Shown here: positions 27,475 through 40,035 of the stretch, one piece after another | Layout of the letters: each line of letters opens with the position of its first letter | How positions within the stretch are numbered: position 1 is the stretch's first letter | Assembly: GCF_004569505.1 (NCBI RefSeq) | Contig: NZ_SPPK01000004.1 | Location: forward strand, 1-64,000 | Direction: 5' to 3' | DNA: 64,000 nt | Origin: Dysgonomonas mossii | GTDB lineage: Bacteria > Bacteroidota > Bacteroidia > Bacteroidales > Dysgonomonadaceae | Made by a program: the position numbers and the translations under genes | The notes under the pieces: model-generated | The model's input: the letters and a program-made list of their open reading frames with translations, nothing else | Database searches by the model: none | Told to the model about the DNA's origin: nothing

Positions 27475-28521
27475 TCATTTCATCTGTTTTTCAGAAACCA
27501 TATCTTTATATATTTGAGCTATTCGCAATAAGCGGGATGAACGATCACTTTCAGTGATAACAGAATGATCTTCAAGTATAGTTGTAAACTTTTTTCTTAA
27601 TAGAACTAATAACAAGAGGTCTGAAGATGTTTTATCTATTGTTATATTTATCATTCTTCTTGCTATATATTGGGACAGTTTGTCATATTCATATTTTGCA
27701 ACATCAATCAGAGTTTCGTCTTTATTAAGAAGCTCGGAGATAATTGTTTCAGGAGAATCCAATTTTGAATTTAAAAACTCATCATATAACAGTCCCGCAT
27801 TATTCGCAAATAATTCCCCTAGATTCAGGTGTTCTCCCATCCTCACGGCAAAATCATGTACATCGACAAACTCACCTTCCTGAAGTTTCAATCTTTCATT
27901 TGTAGCTTCCAATAACCGTCGAATAGTTATATCTCCCGATTTTGTTATAAGACCTAACTGATCGATCAAAAGCTTTTCATCTTTTGATAAATTTCCTGTT
28001 CGCGGCTTATATTGCAAGTCATGTTCAATTTCATTATATACATGCGACAACAGGCTGCAAACCTGAATTTCGCATGTTGTATTTTTTAAATTGAAATTGT
28101 CTGTCAGATATTCGGAAGGTAAAGCTACCTGACAGTGAGTCGCTTTATAGTATTTGCCATTATCGCCATTCATGTCTTTAACTTCAATTCTGATTTCATC
28201 ATTACCCTTGCCAATAAAAGTTCGCCGAATCTCCTCTACGACTTTCGGCCTGTCTGTTTCCTGGTAAGTTATAATGCGAACGCCAGCAAGGTCACTAATT
28301 CCTTCAAATACACTATTTACAGTTTGGTATTTGCCGCTTTTCCTTAATTTCTCGGCCAGACTTGTCGGACTTTTAGCTCTGTGTTGAACAGTAGCTCTGA
28401 CAGTCAGATTCTTTTCGACTATGATCTGGCATATATCAAAAACTATATCGGACAGCTTTTTATAACGATCATATTCTCTGATGTATCTTTTGACGGTTTC
28501 TTCTATCAAATTATCATCCAT
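27475..28521 (-). CDS. RelA/SpoT-domain (p)ppGpp synthetase-like protein
   Basis: This 348-residue protein has a RelA/SpoT nucleotidyltransferase domain at about 20-190. The pattern includes HRAKSPTSLAEK near 47-58, the catalytic region SDLAGVRIITY near 76-86, and EIQVCSLL with EIEHDLQYK further on. There is no N-terminal HD hydrolase and no TGS or ACT domain. It therefore resembles a small alarmone synthetase with an extra roughly 150-residue C-terminal helical domain. It would raise (p)ppGpp from GTP or GDP plus ATP. Its start overlaps the end of the nitronate monooxygenase gene by eight bases, implying translational coupling. Confidence 0.8.
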   Translation of the reverse strand: MDDNLIEETVKRYIREYDRYKKLSDIVFDICQIIVEKNLTVRATVQHRAKSPTSLAEKLRKSGKYQTVNSVFEGISDLAGVRIITYQETDRPKVVEEIRRTFIGKGNDEIRIEVKDMNGDNGKYYKATHCQVALPSEYLTDNFNLKNTTCEIQVCSLLSHVYNEIEHDLQYKPRTGNLSKDEKLLIDQLGLITKSGDITIRRLLEATNERLKLQEGEFVDVHDFAVRMGEHLNLGELFANNAGLLYDEFLNSKLDSPETIISELLNKDETLIDVAKYEYDKLSQYIARRMINITIDKTSSDLLLLVLLRKKFTTILEDHSVITESDRSSRLLRIAQIYKDMVSEKQMK

Positions 28522-29608
28522 GAGGTAGAACTATTGCTGATAATGCTACTTTTTCTGCTATAGCAAATTCTTCTTTCAATTTGCACACAACTTCTTTAAC
28601 GCTACTTATTCTCTGAGCCAGATGAGCATTTATTCCGGCAAAAGCATATCCTTTTTTCATATCGCCTTTAGCCGCATTAAATAATGCTTTCATTATACAA
28701 TAGGGACTCTTAGTATAATCGCAGGTTTTTATACAATGTACAGGACAGTTTTTAGGAACTTCTAATCCTTCGGCAACACGTTTGAGAAACTCTCCTTTAA
28801 TGGCACGCCCGGGCATCCCTACGGGGCTGTTGATTATCATTAAGTCGTCTTCTTTAGCTGTAAGATAAACCTGTTTGAAGGCTTCTGAAGCATCGCATTC
28901 GTCTGTAGCAACAAATATTGTTCCCATTTGTACAGCAGATGCCCCCATTTCTATAAAACGGTACATATCTCCTCCTGAGGATATCCCTCCTGCGGCAATA
29001 ACCGAGATCGTTTTTATTTCTTTATATAATGAGACTGTTTCTATAACCTCGGGAATTATCTGTTCCAGAGAATACAGGTTATCATCAATTTGCTCTTTTT
29101 TGAATCCTAAATGCCCTCCTGCTTTCGGGCCTTCTACAACTATTGCATCAGGTAGGTAACCATAATTATTATACCATTTCTCACAGATTATTTTTGAGGC
29201 CCGGGCGGAAGAAACGATCGGGACTAACTTGGTTTTACTATCCACCGTCCGATAAGATGGTAGATCCAACGGTAGTCCTGCTCCGGCAAATATGATATCC
29301 GCTTTTTCTTCAATGGCGGTACGCGCCATATCTGCAAAATTGGATAAAGCCACCATTATATTGACTCCTATTATGCCGGTTGTTTTTTCTCTGGCTAAAC
29401 GCAACTCTTCTTTTAGCCCCCAGATACTGCTCTTAATAAAACTTCCGTGACCTTTATGGATAAGTCCCAAACCGGCACACGATATAACTCCTATCCCTCC
29501 TTCATTGGCTACCGCTGATGCTAAACCGGACAAAGATACGCCGACACCCATTCCACCTTGGATAACCGGAAGTTTAACTTCCATGTTCCCGATAAAAAAT
29601 GATTTCAT
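28514..29608 (-). CDS. Nitronate monooxygenase / 2-nitropropane dioxygenase-like FMN enzyme
   Basis: This 364-residue TIM-barrel flavoenzyme shows VIQGGMGVGVSLSGLA at the N-terminus, GPKAGGHLGF in the middle, AAGGISSGGDM and a phosphate-binding ASAVQMGTIF. A cysteine-rich C-terminal insertion (CPVHCIKTCDYTKSPYC) is typical of the class II NMO/YrpB group. These enzymes oxidise nitronates or act as enoyl-type FMN reductases. It is the first gene of a coupled pair with the alarmone synthetase. The biological reason for that pairing is not clear. Confidence 0.85.
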   Translation of the reverse strand: MKSFFIGNMEVKLPVIQGGMGVGVSLSGLASAVANEGGIGVISCAGLGLIHKGHGSFIKSSIWGLKEELRLAREKTTGIIGVNIMVALSNFADMARTAIEEKADIIFAGAGLPLDLPSYRTVDSKTKLVPIVSSARASKIICEKWYNNYGYLPDAIVVEGPKAGGHLGFKKEQIDDNLYSLEQIIPEVIETVSLYKEIKTISVIAAGGISSGGDMYRFIEMGASAVQMGTIFVATDECDASEAFKQVYLTAKEDDLMIINSPVGMPGRAIKGEFLKRVAEGLEVPKNCPVHCIKTCDYTKSPYCIMKALFNAAKGDMKKGYAFAGINAHLAQRISSVKEVVCKLKEEFAIAEKVALSAIVLPHG

Positions 29609-30580
29609 CTTATTTACAAAAATGTGTCACGACAAAAGCATTACACATTCTCGTAACTGATTAATACCATAAACAAGAAAGTTGATTTTGTTATCGATTT
29701 TGACGATGGGAAGATCCGCTAGCAGAGGCGGAGCAAATCATTGTGAAGAAAAGATACAATAAAAAACCAGATTGCTCAATATGTGAAGATACGGAAATAA
29801 ATCGACTTATTTGTTGTTTTACAATATCTTATTAAAATATTCCTTATATAGCTTTATTAGTAACTTTAGCATAAACATTGGTATGCTCGTTCATTTTGGC
29901 AATACTCTCAACCTGAATCTCACCGAAAACAATAAAATTCCGGAATAATAAGGGATCATATGAAAGGATATATTCTTATGAAAGCCCAAAGAGACACGCA
30001 GAATACCTATTGAAGAAATCATGATTGTATAGAAAAGCTTATTCATATACAACAGAATTCTTATCTATAGGTTTCAACAACTATTCAATGATAATTAGAA
30101 AAAAAACACAGAAAAACAAACATTAGTATAAAGCATTTTCTATCTTTACGAAAGATAAGTCGCTCTTTGTATAGTGAGGAAATTAAGCATATCTAAGAAC
30201 CAAGCTGGCTTCAAAATCGTTACCTGTCAACAAAAATATCTTTGTTACTTGCTTATTTTCAGACAGAAAGAATAATTCCGATGTCTTGCGACATGAAAAA
30301 AACACAAGAAAAGGCATATACGCAAATCGTAACACTTCAATAGGTAACAGACTTGAAACTAGCAAATTTACTTAGATCTAGGAAGTTTGTAAAATTTGAA
30401 TCTAAGCAAATCTTGGACAGACTTCAGTTACCAAATCAAGATAGGTAACAAGATGCAAATAGACGAACTTGTTATGTTTTGATCTTCTTACAATTAGCTC
30501 CTATTTACCATCTGAGCGAGAATTATTGAATTGTTTGCAAACAATAGACCTATAATAACTAATAACAAAAATTTAGTTCT
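29609..30580. other. Long gap with gene relics and repeat copy A
   Basis: There is no intact gene in nearly 1 kb. A minus-strand frame ending at about 29858 reads FGEIQVESIAKMNEHTNVYA, which looks like the tail of a lost protein I cannot name. The 30135-30225 segment is one copy of a direct repeat. The rest shows nothing I can support. Confidence 0.4.
30135..30225. repeat. Direct repeat copy A flanking the redox gene block
   Basis: This 91-base segment is about 90% identical to 39627-39719 in the same orientation. It opens with TTTTCTATCTTTA, a promoter-like -7 box reading rightwards, then AAAGATAAGTCGCTCTTT. On the minus strand both copies read GND(F/L)E(A/T)SLVLRYA before a stop, so it may be the tail of a duplicated gene. 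The nature is unknown. Confidence 0.65.
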
Positions 30581-30719
30581 CATATATTTCTTCCTGTTCT
30601 ATGAGCTTTTTCAACTTCATGACCTGCTTATTCTGCTCCACGAATAAACTGATTGCACAAGTAATCGGAATTACCTCCCCTACGAGGACTGGATGAAATA
30701 ACCAATATTTTTTTAGGCG
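30581..30719 (-). pseudogene. Flavodoxin/NAD(P)H-FMN reductase fragment
   Basis: On the minus strand directly after the cupin stop, the frame reads TPKKILVISSSPRRGGNSDY followed by LCNQFIRGAE, a TAA, then AGHEVEKAH. This is the phosphate-binding loop and first helix of a flavodoxin-like FMN protein with a nonsense codon. Everything after about 45 residues is gone. It was probably the last gene of the redox operon. Confidence 0.65.
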
Positions 30720-30722
30720 TAT

Positions 30723-31220
30723 TTATTCTTTGAAATTATTATATTCTTCGTCTGTAACAGCTTCATACCAAACAGTTGAGCCATTTTCTCGTCCTGTAAT
30801 TGCTACTTGAATAAACTCGCCATCAGGACTCGCACCATGCCAATGTGGAATATTATGTGGACACTTAACAGCATCCCCCTTATGTATGATTTCTATTGGC
30901 TTTCCTTTCTCCTGATAATAGCCGACACCATCAATAGCCAATATTATTTGTCCTGCTGGATGAGAGTGCCAAAATGTTCTACTTCCAGGTTCGAAGGTGA
31001 CGCTTCCTACTGAATTCTGATTAGTATCATCAGAATCGATCAAAGAGTACAACCATGCATTACCTGTAAAGGATGTATTCGGGAGCTTTTCTCCTTTTTT
31101 AAAGACTAGACCTCTTTCTACTTGTTTGCTATCTGATCTCTGTTTTTTGCATTCTGAACCACTACAAGAACTCAACAGTATTGTGACTAATGTTAATAAC
31201 GCAATGTGTATTTTCTTCAT
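30723..31220 (-). CDS. Cupin-domain lipoprotein
   Basis: The call is 165 residues from the ATG at 31220. The frame from 31259 adds 13 residues ahead of a clear lipoprotein signal ending LLSSC. The cupin barrel shows FWHSHPAGQIILAIDGVG and CPHNIPHWHGASPDGEF, supplying the metal-binding histidines and glutamine/glutamate. Similar single cupins sit with carboxymuconolactone decarboxylases and aldo/keto reductases. It is probably a periplasmic metal-binding enzyme or accessory of the operon. The reaction is unknown. Confidence 0.8.
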   Translation of the reverse strand: MKKIHIALLTLVTILLSSCSGSECKKQRSDSKQVERGLVFKKGEKLPNTSFTGNAWLYSLIDSDDTNQNSVGSVTFEPGSRTFWHSHPAGQIILAIDGVGYYQEKGKPIEIIHKGDAVKCPHNIPHWHGASPDGEFIQVAITGRENGSTVWYEAVTDEEYNNFKE

Positions 31221-31266
31221 AATTGTTTGATGTATTATTTCACCATCATCAGATGGCAAATTCTAT

Positions 31267-33323
<2,057 letters not shown>

Positions 33324-33336
33324 AAGAGTTTGATTG

Positions 33337-34062
33337 TTAATTCAGGTTTCTATTTTTAAGTATATCTGCTAATATTTGTCTTGCCGAGCCTGTATCTTCC
33401 TCCGACACATACTTCTCTATTATACTCAACACTTGCTGTAACTGATCAGGAGTTATTCCTACATTCAAGCAAAGATTCATATGAGAGTTTAACATGGGTT
33501 CTACACCTCCAATACTTATAAGCACTGAAACGGTTACCATTTCTCGCTGAGAGTAGGTCAACACATCCCGCTCAAAAATATCGGCAAAGAGATGTTCTTT
33601 CAAGAATGTCTCTATCTCGGGACTAAAAGCAGCATAACCCGTTTGCGGTCTTCCCTCTACTTTCACTCCTGTAAGTTCAGTTAGTATCTCTTTACCCCGC
33701 TCATACTTGTCACGGGTATCTGTTATGGGAGTTGTTTCACGTCCCCAATTATCGTTAATACCCTTGGCTTTGCGTTCGTCCAAAACAGTTATCAATGTTT
33801 GCAACCCTCGCAAGCTCCTCGGAAATCCGCTATATGCATAGATATGAACCAAAACTTCTTTGACTTCATTGACTGTCAATCCGGCATCAAGTCCTGCATT
33901 TAATTCCGTTTTTAATTTATCTAATTTGCCTTTGGCTGCAAATGCTGATATGATAACTATCTTTTCTTGTTTTTGATCTAATATATTATCCTGTGCATTT
34001 ATATTACCTGATATTCCCAATAATACTAGGATTATCATTACGCATAAATTATACTTCTTCAT
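33337..34062 (-). CDS. Carboxymuconolactone decarboxylase family protein, secreted
   Basis: This 241-residue protein has a signal peptide ending NINAQ and two AhpD-like helical CMD domains. The first carries EVKEVLVHIYAYSGFPRSL and the second REMVTVSVLISIGGVEPML with NSHMNLCLNVG. The peroxidase CxxC motif of AhpD is absent, so decarboxylase or another chemistry is more likely than alkyl-hydroperoxide reduction. It forms part of the redox operon with the cupin, whose family is often fused to CMD domains. Confidence 0.82.
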   Translation of the reverse strand: MKKYNLCVMIILVLLGISGNINAQDNILDQKQEKIVIISAFAAKGKLDKLKTELNAGLDAGLTVNEVKEVLVHIYAYSGFPRSLRGLQTLITVLDERKAKGINDNWGRETTPITDTRDKYERGKEILTELTGVKVEGRPQTGYAAFSPEIETFLKEHLFADIFERDVLTYSQREMVTVSVLISIGGVEPMLNSHMNLCLNVGITPDQLQQVLSIIEKYVSEEDTGSARQILADILKNRNLN

Positions 34063-34078
34063 TGTCTCTGATTTATTT

Positions 34079-34933
<855 letters not shown>

Positions 34934-34943
34934 TTATATTTTT

Positions 34944-35420
34944 TCAATTTCCCATTAATCTGGTGAACGAAAGTGATCCTAATTTCCACTGATCTTCTAT
35001 TCTTACATATACTTCCGTAACCATAAATGGATTGACAACTTCATTGCCACCAACAATAGCTGTTAAACGAATTTTGTCCAAAACGATAGCGGTGTTACCA
35101 ATAAAACGCACTGATGTTTCTTGAATTTCCGCATGCTTATATTGAATCCCTCCACTTTTGATGGTGTTGAGTTCTTGTTCTTTTGTCATTGTTGCTCCCA
35201 TATGAACAAAAACTGCTTTCTCATGGAAAAGAGCATCTAAAGAATCTACATTACGCTCTGCCATCCATTGCCATTTTTGCTTGGACAAATTAATGAGTTC
35301 CTGTTTCGTACTCTCATCATACTTCTCAGTTTGTGCGTATAAACAATGCACACTCATCATCAATAAACCTAGTATCAAAACTGATACTTTCATACTGCTG
35401 TTTAATATTCCTATTTTCAT
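34944..35420 (-). CDS. NTF2-like/DUF4440 secreted protein
   Basis: The call is 158 residues from the ATG at 35420. A longer frame from 35453 would overlap the flavodoxin gene. The signal peptide ends HCLYAQ. The fold shows the DUF4440 pattern: WQWMAERNVDSLDALFHE, AVFVHMGATMTKEQE and a final strand WKLGSLSFTRL. Such proteins are ligand-binding or small isomerase-like cone folds. The role within the redox operon is unknown. Confidence 0.78.
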   Translation of the reverse strand: MKIGILNSSMKVSVLILGLLMMSVHCLYAQTEKYDESTKQELINLSKQKWQWMAERNVDSLDALFHEKAVFVHMGATMTKEQELNTIKSGGIQYKHAEIQETSVRFIGNTAIVLDKIRLTAIVGGNEVVNPFMVTEVYVRIEDQWKLGSLSFTRLMGN

Positions 35421-35427
35421 GATATGA

Positions 35428-36033
35428 TTATTTTTGTGAGTTAATAATGCCAATTTCTTTTAACCAAGGCGCTACGTCAGAATTTCTATCAGTAGTGCCA
35501 AAACCCTTTCGATGTTTTGAGTTGGGTGTAAGTTCAACTATTTTAGCTAGTGTCTCATCTCTATAAGTTGCCTGATAGGTACAAAATGGGATTATTGTTT
35601 TTCCTGAAAAGTCATAACCTTCACTTTCCAAAAACGACCAAATAGCCATTGGTGCTGTATGCCACCAGACAGGACAACCAACAAAGATTATATCATATTC
35701 TGCCATATTTTCTACAACAGATTTCAATTCGGGGTGAATGCCATTGTCTCTTTCCTCCTTTGCCACTACAGTACATGGTGTGTATTCGGTGGGGTAAGGA
35801 TTTACTGTTTCTATTCTAAATAAAGTTCCGCCTGTCTGTGTTGAAATATTCTCGGCAATCTGTTGCGTAGTTCCTCCCCAACTGAAATAGGCAATGAGAA
35901 TTTTAGAGTTTGGATCTATCGGATCAGTCTCCGTTTGTTCCTCTTCCGTCTGAAGATTATCATCATCGCCAGTACATGCCGACATTGGAAATATTATCAA
36001 CATCAGGAATAGAGTTAAAAGTAAATTTTTCAT
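35428..36033 (-). CDS. Flavodoxin lipoprotein
   Basis: This 201-residue protein has a lipoprotein signal ending IIFPMSAC, an acidic export linker (TGDDDNLQTEEEQTE), then a flavodoxin_4-like fold. The FMN phosphate loop is YFSWGGTTQQIAENI, followed by VGCPVWWHTAPMAIWSFLE. An exported FMN carrier suggests periplasmic electron transfer to one of the operon enzymes. The last bases approach the next gene by only seven bases, indicating tight coupling. Confidence 0.85.
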   Translation of the reverse strand: MKNLLLTLFLMLIIFPMSACTGDDDNLQTEEEQTETDPIDPNSKILIAYFSWGGTTQQIAENISTQTGGTLFRIETVNPYPTEYTPCTVVAKEERDNGIHPELKSVVENMAEYDIIFVGCPVWWHTAPMAIWSFLESEGYDFSGKTIIPFCTYQATYRDETLAKIVELTPNSKHRKGFGTTDRNSDVAPWLKEIGIINSQK

Positions 36034-36060
36034 GTTTTTTTGTTTATATTTTCTTCTTTC

Positions 36061-37143
36061 TCAATCAAGTTTTTTCTCTTTCAACCATTCTGAAAGCAAA
36101 TCAGAAATCTCAATATTATTCAGGTCAGACATCAGAAAATGAGTATTGCCCTTTATCCCTATTTTAGGTAATTCTATTAAAGTAGCATCGCCACCGTGAC
36201 GATTGATTGCTTCGACGAAGAGTCGTCCTAAAGTCAGACGTGTCCGCCAGTTTTCAGCCCCCAATTCATGAGTTACTTCATCTGGAATATAGTCACCAAA
36301 ATACATTATAATAGGAATTTTAGTGAGTTTCATAAAGTCCTCCATTGAGACTTCGACTCCATTCAATATTCCGGTTCGTCCATTTATCGGCTCAGGAAGT
36401 TCTCCTTTGGGGAATGGATAAGTACCCGGTTCATAAGCTACAATAGCCTTCACTTTTTGATTTTTTATCCCGGTAATCCATCCCGGTAAACCTCCTTGCG
36501 AATGTGTTATAAGAATGCCGGAGTCTATTTTATTAAATAGTTCAGACATACTGTTACTTATAACCTCATTATCAAACGACCCGGTATTTGGTGTCATCTG
36601 ACGGAAGAAGTTTTCAAGGCTTTGCTTATCTTTTGGAAATTGGACTCCTTCGTGATAATTAGGCCATTTCCCAATGCGGAATATCTCGTACCACATCTGC
36701 TCATCGGCTATGGGTTCAATTGTGGATGCAACAGTGCTTCGCCCGGCTTTTCCTCTTCGAGGTTGGTCTACCAGATAGGTGCTGAATCGTTTACGTAAGA
36801 ATATATTTTGAAACCCTTCTCTACCGTCTGCTGTTGTTTCCCATGTTTTTGCAGATTGCCCTGCACCATGAAGAAAAACAAGAGGTAATGAGCGTGCATT
36901 ATCTGGTATCTGGTAAAAGACATAAGCATGGTCGCCGTGATAGGTTTGTCCTTCGGGGTAAGGTTTGAAATTGTCAAATTTATCGGCATCGTATGTGCCC
37001 TCATTTTGTATTACACTTCCGCCCACTGTAAAACTACCTTGTTCTTTTATTACTAATAAACCATTTTCGTTTTCTTTACTTTTTTGGTAACAACTCGACA
37101 AGACGAGAAGACTGACTATTACTGTCAATGCACTATTTTTCAT
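36061..37143 (-). CDS. Alpha/beta-hydrolase lipoprotein, first gene of the redox operon
   Basis: This 360-residue protein has a lipoprotein signal ending VLSSC. The hydrolase core shows LVFLHGAGQSAKTWE, a nucleophile elbow THSQGGLPG, and a late histidine in GNTHFLMSD. Related proteins are annotated as esterase/lipase or alpha/beta-fold hydrolases of unknown substrate. The 188-base gap upstream separates it from the two-component genes and should hold the operon promoter, although I see no strong -7 box. Confidence 0.82.
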   Translation of the reverse strand: MKNSALTVIVSLLVLSSCYQKSKENENGLLVIKEQGSFTVGGSVIQNEGTYDADKFDNFKPYPEGQTYHGDHAYVFYQIPDNARSLPLVFLHGAGQSAKTWETTADGREGFQNIFLRKRFSTYLVDQPRRGKAGRSTVASTIEPIADEQMWYEIFRIGKWPNYHEGVQFPKDKQSLENFFRQMTPNTGSFDNEVISNSMSELFNKIDSGILITHSQGGLPGWITGIKNQKVKAIVAYEPGTYPFPKGELPEPINGRTGILNGVEVSMEDFMKLTKIPIIMYFGDYIPDEVTHELGAENWRTRLTLGRLFVEAINRHGGDATLIELPKIGIKGNTHFLMSDLNNIEISDLLSEWLKEKKLD

Positions 37144-37331
37144 ACTATCTTTTATTATGGCATTTATAATTGAATATCTATTTTACTGATATAAAGATCA
37201 AATAAAAACAAGCTACTAGTATTACAAAACGGAGGAACACGAAACAATAGATACTAAAGGCGAATACGAATAAAAAAATCCTTCTATCTAATGATAAAAG
37301 AATTCCTTTTTTATATGTAGAATGAACTTAT

Positions 37332-38084
37332 TTATTCACTTACTACCCATGTTTTAAAATCGGCTGCTTTATTCTTGCTGACATAAATACGTTCCGGAAC
37401 ATCAGCATCGAGGGTAATGAGCAAGCGATTGTCAAACCAAATGGTTATATCTTTGACGCTATCGCGGGCTATGATATATTGTTTATTAGCACGGTAGAAA
37501 TCCGTTGGATTTAGGGATAAGAAGATCTGTTCCAATGTAGTGGAGTAAGGATAGGTATACCCATTTTTCATACACACTAGCGTGTTTTTATTCGCTGTGT
37601 AGAAATAAGATACATCTTGCAAATCAATGGGTAGTAGCTTATCCTTTATGGGGATCAGAAGCTTTTCTTTATAACGTTTTGTCGGAACTAATTGTGTCAA
37701 TCTTGATAAGTATTCAACAACCTCTGTACGTGTCCATTTCTTAAACTTATTTAGTGCACGCTCTAATTCTTCGGACTTGATGGGCTTTAACAAATAATCC
37801 ACACTATTGAGTTTAAAGGCTTCTATCGCATATTCATCGTAAGCTGTTGTGAAAATAATCGGAATATCTACTTCAACATTATCAAATATCAGAAATGAAG
37901 AACCGTCTGACAAGTGAATATCCATAAGGATCAAATCGGGTTCAGAATTAGTGTTCAACCACTGAATAGTTTGTCTCACACTTTCAGTATTTCCCACTAC
38001 TTCTATAGTGGGGTCAATATCTTTCAGAATATCTGCCAAACTTTCGTAAGCTGCTGTTTCGTCTTCTACTATCAATATCCTCAT
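37332..38084 (-). CDS. LytTR-type response regulator
   Basis: This 250-residue protein has an N-terminal receiver domain with phospho-acceptor aspartate in DLILMDIHLSDG near 55 and conserved Lys in LLKPIKSEE. A C-terminal LytTR DNA-binding domain at about 145-250 has LLPIDLQDVSYFYTANKNT and FYRANKQYIIARDSV. It pairs with the upstream sensor kinase with six bases between them. Location directly upstream of the redox operon makes that operon the likely target. Confidence 0.92.
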   Translation of the reverse strand: MRILIVEDETAAYESLADILKDIDPTIEVVGNTESVRQTIQWLNTNSEPDLILMDIHLSDGSSFLIFDNVEVDIPIIFTTAYDEYAIEAFKLNSVDYLLKPIKSEELERALNKFKKWTRTEVVEYLSRLTQLVPTKRYKEKLLIPIKDKLLPIDLQDVSYFYTANKNTLVCMKNGYTYPYSTTLEQIFLSLNPTDFYRANKQYIIARDSVKDITIWFDNRLLITLDADVPERIYVSKNKAADFKTWVVSE

Positions 38085-38090
38085 AACTAA

Positions 38091-39101
38091 TTATATTAAT
38101 GGCAAATACACCTTATATAGAACTCCGTTATTTTCAGTTCTTATTTGTTTGTTCATCAGTAGGGAAAAACGATTTTCCAGATTTTTTAATCCTGTTCCAT
38201 TCGTTTCAGGTGGAGAAAGTTTCGGAAATATCGGGTTTGATATTACTAGTTCTTTTTTTTCATTCAGATAAATGCTTACCTCCATTTTATGATCACTATC
38301 TATAATGTTGTGAACAACAATATTATCTAAAAGGGGCATAATTGATAGAATCGGAAGCTTATATGCTAAATCTTCTTCCATGACCTTGATTTTATAGTTT
38401 AGCTTGTTAGCAAAGCGTATTTCCATCATGTAACGAAAGGCATTGACAAACCCTAACTCTTCGCCCAATGTTACTAGCCCTTTTTTATCGCTTTGTAGAA
38501 TATAACGAAATACATCCGACAGTTTATTTACGTATGTAAGCGTTACAGTATCATCCTTTTTCCGGATTAATGCCGTTAGTCCATTCAATGAGTTGAAGAA
38601 GAAATGGGGATTGATCTGATTGGTAAGTGCATCGTACCTACTTTGCAAATTCTCTATTTTGAGTTGTTCTATCTCCTGCTCTTGCTTTCGCTGTGCGATA
38701 TACAAGAGGTAAATATAGACCGCAAGAGTGCATAAGATACAGATAAGAAAGAACTGGAACAGCACTAAACTTCCTAAATGTACAATTCTTACATGAAGAA
38801 GAGAGAATAGCCCCACATAAGCACCAAAGGCAAGAATGCTAATCAGAGAATTATATCCCAAACGTTTTGGGAAAGAAGTGGTTTGTATCTTTTTCAGATT
38901 TATTTTTATTAACAAAAAAATAAAAATGGTATAGAATATGCAACGGAGAGCAAAAAATAAAATATGATATATTCTCTGACTCTCGTCCAACTTACCCACT
39001 TCCCACGGCAGCCATGTAATATTGGGATAGACCACCAATATGGAACTGATAAAGCTAATCAGTAATAGCTTACCTGTTGAGTATTTACCTAATATATTCA
39101 T
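38091..39101 (-). CDS. LytS/YehU-type sensor histidine kinase
   Basis: This 336-residue membrane protein has four predicted helices in the first 150 residues, then the His_kinase domain with NPHFFFNSLNGLTALIRK carrying the phospho-histidine. An ATPase region follows with PLLDNIVVHNI and GTGLKNLENRFSLL. It probably senses a membrane or extracytoplasmic cue and phosphorylates the adjacent LytTR regulator. The first gene of the pair, it is preceded by CAAAAATA (39118-39125), a minus-strand -7-like box. Confidence 0.9.
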   Translation of the reverse strand: MNILGKYSTGKLLLISFISSILVVYPNITWLPWEVGKLDESQRIYHILFFALRCIFYTIFIFLLIKINLKKIQTTSFPKRLGYNSLISILAFGAYVGLFSLLHVRIVHLGSLVLFQFFLICILCTLAVYIYLLYIAQRKQEQEIEQLKIENLQSRYDALTNQINPHFFFNSLNGLTALIRKKDDTVTLTYVNKLSDVFRYILQSDKKGLVTLGEELGFVNAFRYMMEIRFANKLNYKIKVMEEDLAYKLPILSIMPLLDNIVVHNIIDSDHKMEVSIYLNEKKELVISNPIFPKLSPPETNGTGLKNLENRFSLLMNKQIRTENNGVLYKVYLPLI

Positions 39102-39125
39102 CTATAATGGCTTTATACAAAAATA

Positions 39126-39626
39126 GTTTATTTGTTCTTTACTTCAACTAAAAGTATAAAGATAAAAACACAGATTATTCAGAATATCTCTTTGGGTAAC
39201 AAAGCGAAAAAATAGGAGGGGATGACGAAAACAGATAGATCATTTGCTTCCCGAACAAAGACAATTAGAGTAATTTTTCCCTTCTTGATATTTAACCATT
39301 AACAAATCAGATTTATAAAGTTTGTTTTACACAAGACTCCATTTTGATTCTTTTGGTTGCTCTGGAAATAAAGGAATCCCTATACTATTGTATAGCATGA
39401 ACATTGTGCATATGTCTTACTTCTTTTTGAAATTTACCAGTTTTCGACATCGAGACTTTCAGCAAACGTTATCTTATATCTAAACGAGCGAATCCGCTAT
39501 TGTTTTATTTTTCTAATACAAGGGTAATTATTTCATGTGATTTTATATTAGGGGGATAATTGAATTATCTGTCGGGACAAATCAACAGAAATAAATGTGT
39601 TAAGAAATCGGAGCAAAATAAGGATT
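39126..39626. other. Intergenic sequence, nothing recognised
   Basis: There is no supported gene on either strand. A short minus-strand frame near 39440 is interrupted by stops. The sequence is AT-rich, with no clear hairpins. Confidence 0.4.
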
Positions 39627-39719
39627 ATTTTCTATCTTTACAAAAGATAAGTCGCTCTTTAATATGGTGAGAAAATTAAGCATATCTAAGAACCAAGCTG
39701 GTTTCTAAATCGTTACCTA
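39627..39719. repeat. Direct repeat copy B flanking the redox gene block
   Basis: This is the second copy of 30135-30225, same orientation. It retains TTTTCTATCTTTA and the invariant stretch AAGCATATCTAAGAACCAAG. Together the two copies enclose the eight-gene operon and its two-component genes (30.2-39.6 kb). Confidence 0.65.
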
Positions 39720-39851
39720 TTGAAAAACAATATACATCTAATTTATTGATTAATAGCTGATAAAACATTCTCTTGTGTCTTGCCAAATGTAAAGTAATAA
39801 ATATATTATTAAACGAAGAGTTTTTCGCCCTTAACACTAAACAAGATTTTT

Positions 39852-40028
39852 TTAATATCTGGCTTTCAAAGAAACTATTGTCTGAAAATCTTTTGGACGC
39901 ATATTGGTCAATTGGTGGAAAACATTGCTGAAAGCAGAAAGGCTAGAATAGCCAATGCTATAAGCTATTTCTGTAATATTCATATTAGAATCTCTCATTA
40001 ATTCTATAGAACGTATCACTCGTAACAT
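39852..40028 (-). pseudogene. AraC-family regulator, C-terminal fragment
   Basis: Reading from 40028 to a TAA at 39852 gives 58 residues that form the second half of an AraC DNA-binding domain: RVIRSIELMRDSNMNITEIA, then YSIGYSSLSAFSNVFHQLT, then MRPKDFQ. The upstream codons (RKKNSLT) fit the first helix-turn-helix but meet a stop, and the N-terminal domain is absent. It is a remnant, overlapping the tail of the GNAT relic. Confidence 0.7.
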
Positions 40029-40035
40029 TGTTAAA

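Noticed and set aside
29858..29940. Minus-strand frame ending in VYAKVTNKAI
   Set aside because: Looks protein-like but cannot be assigned or extended; mentioned only within the gap description.
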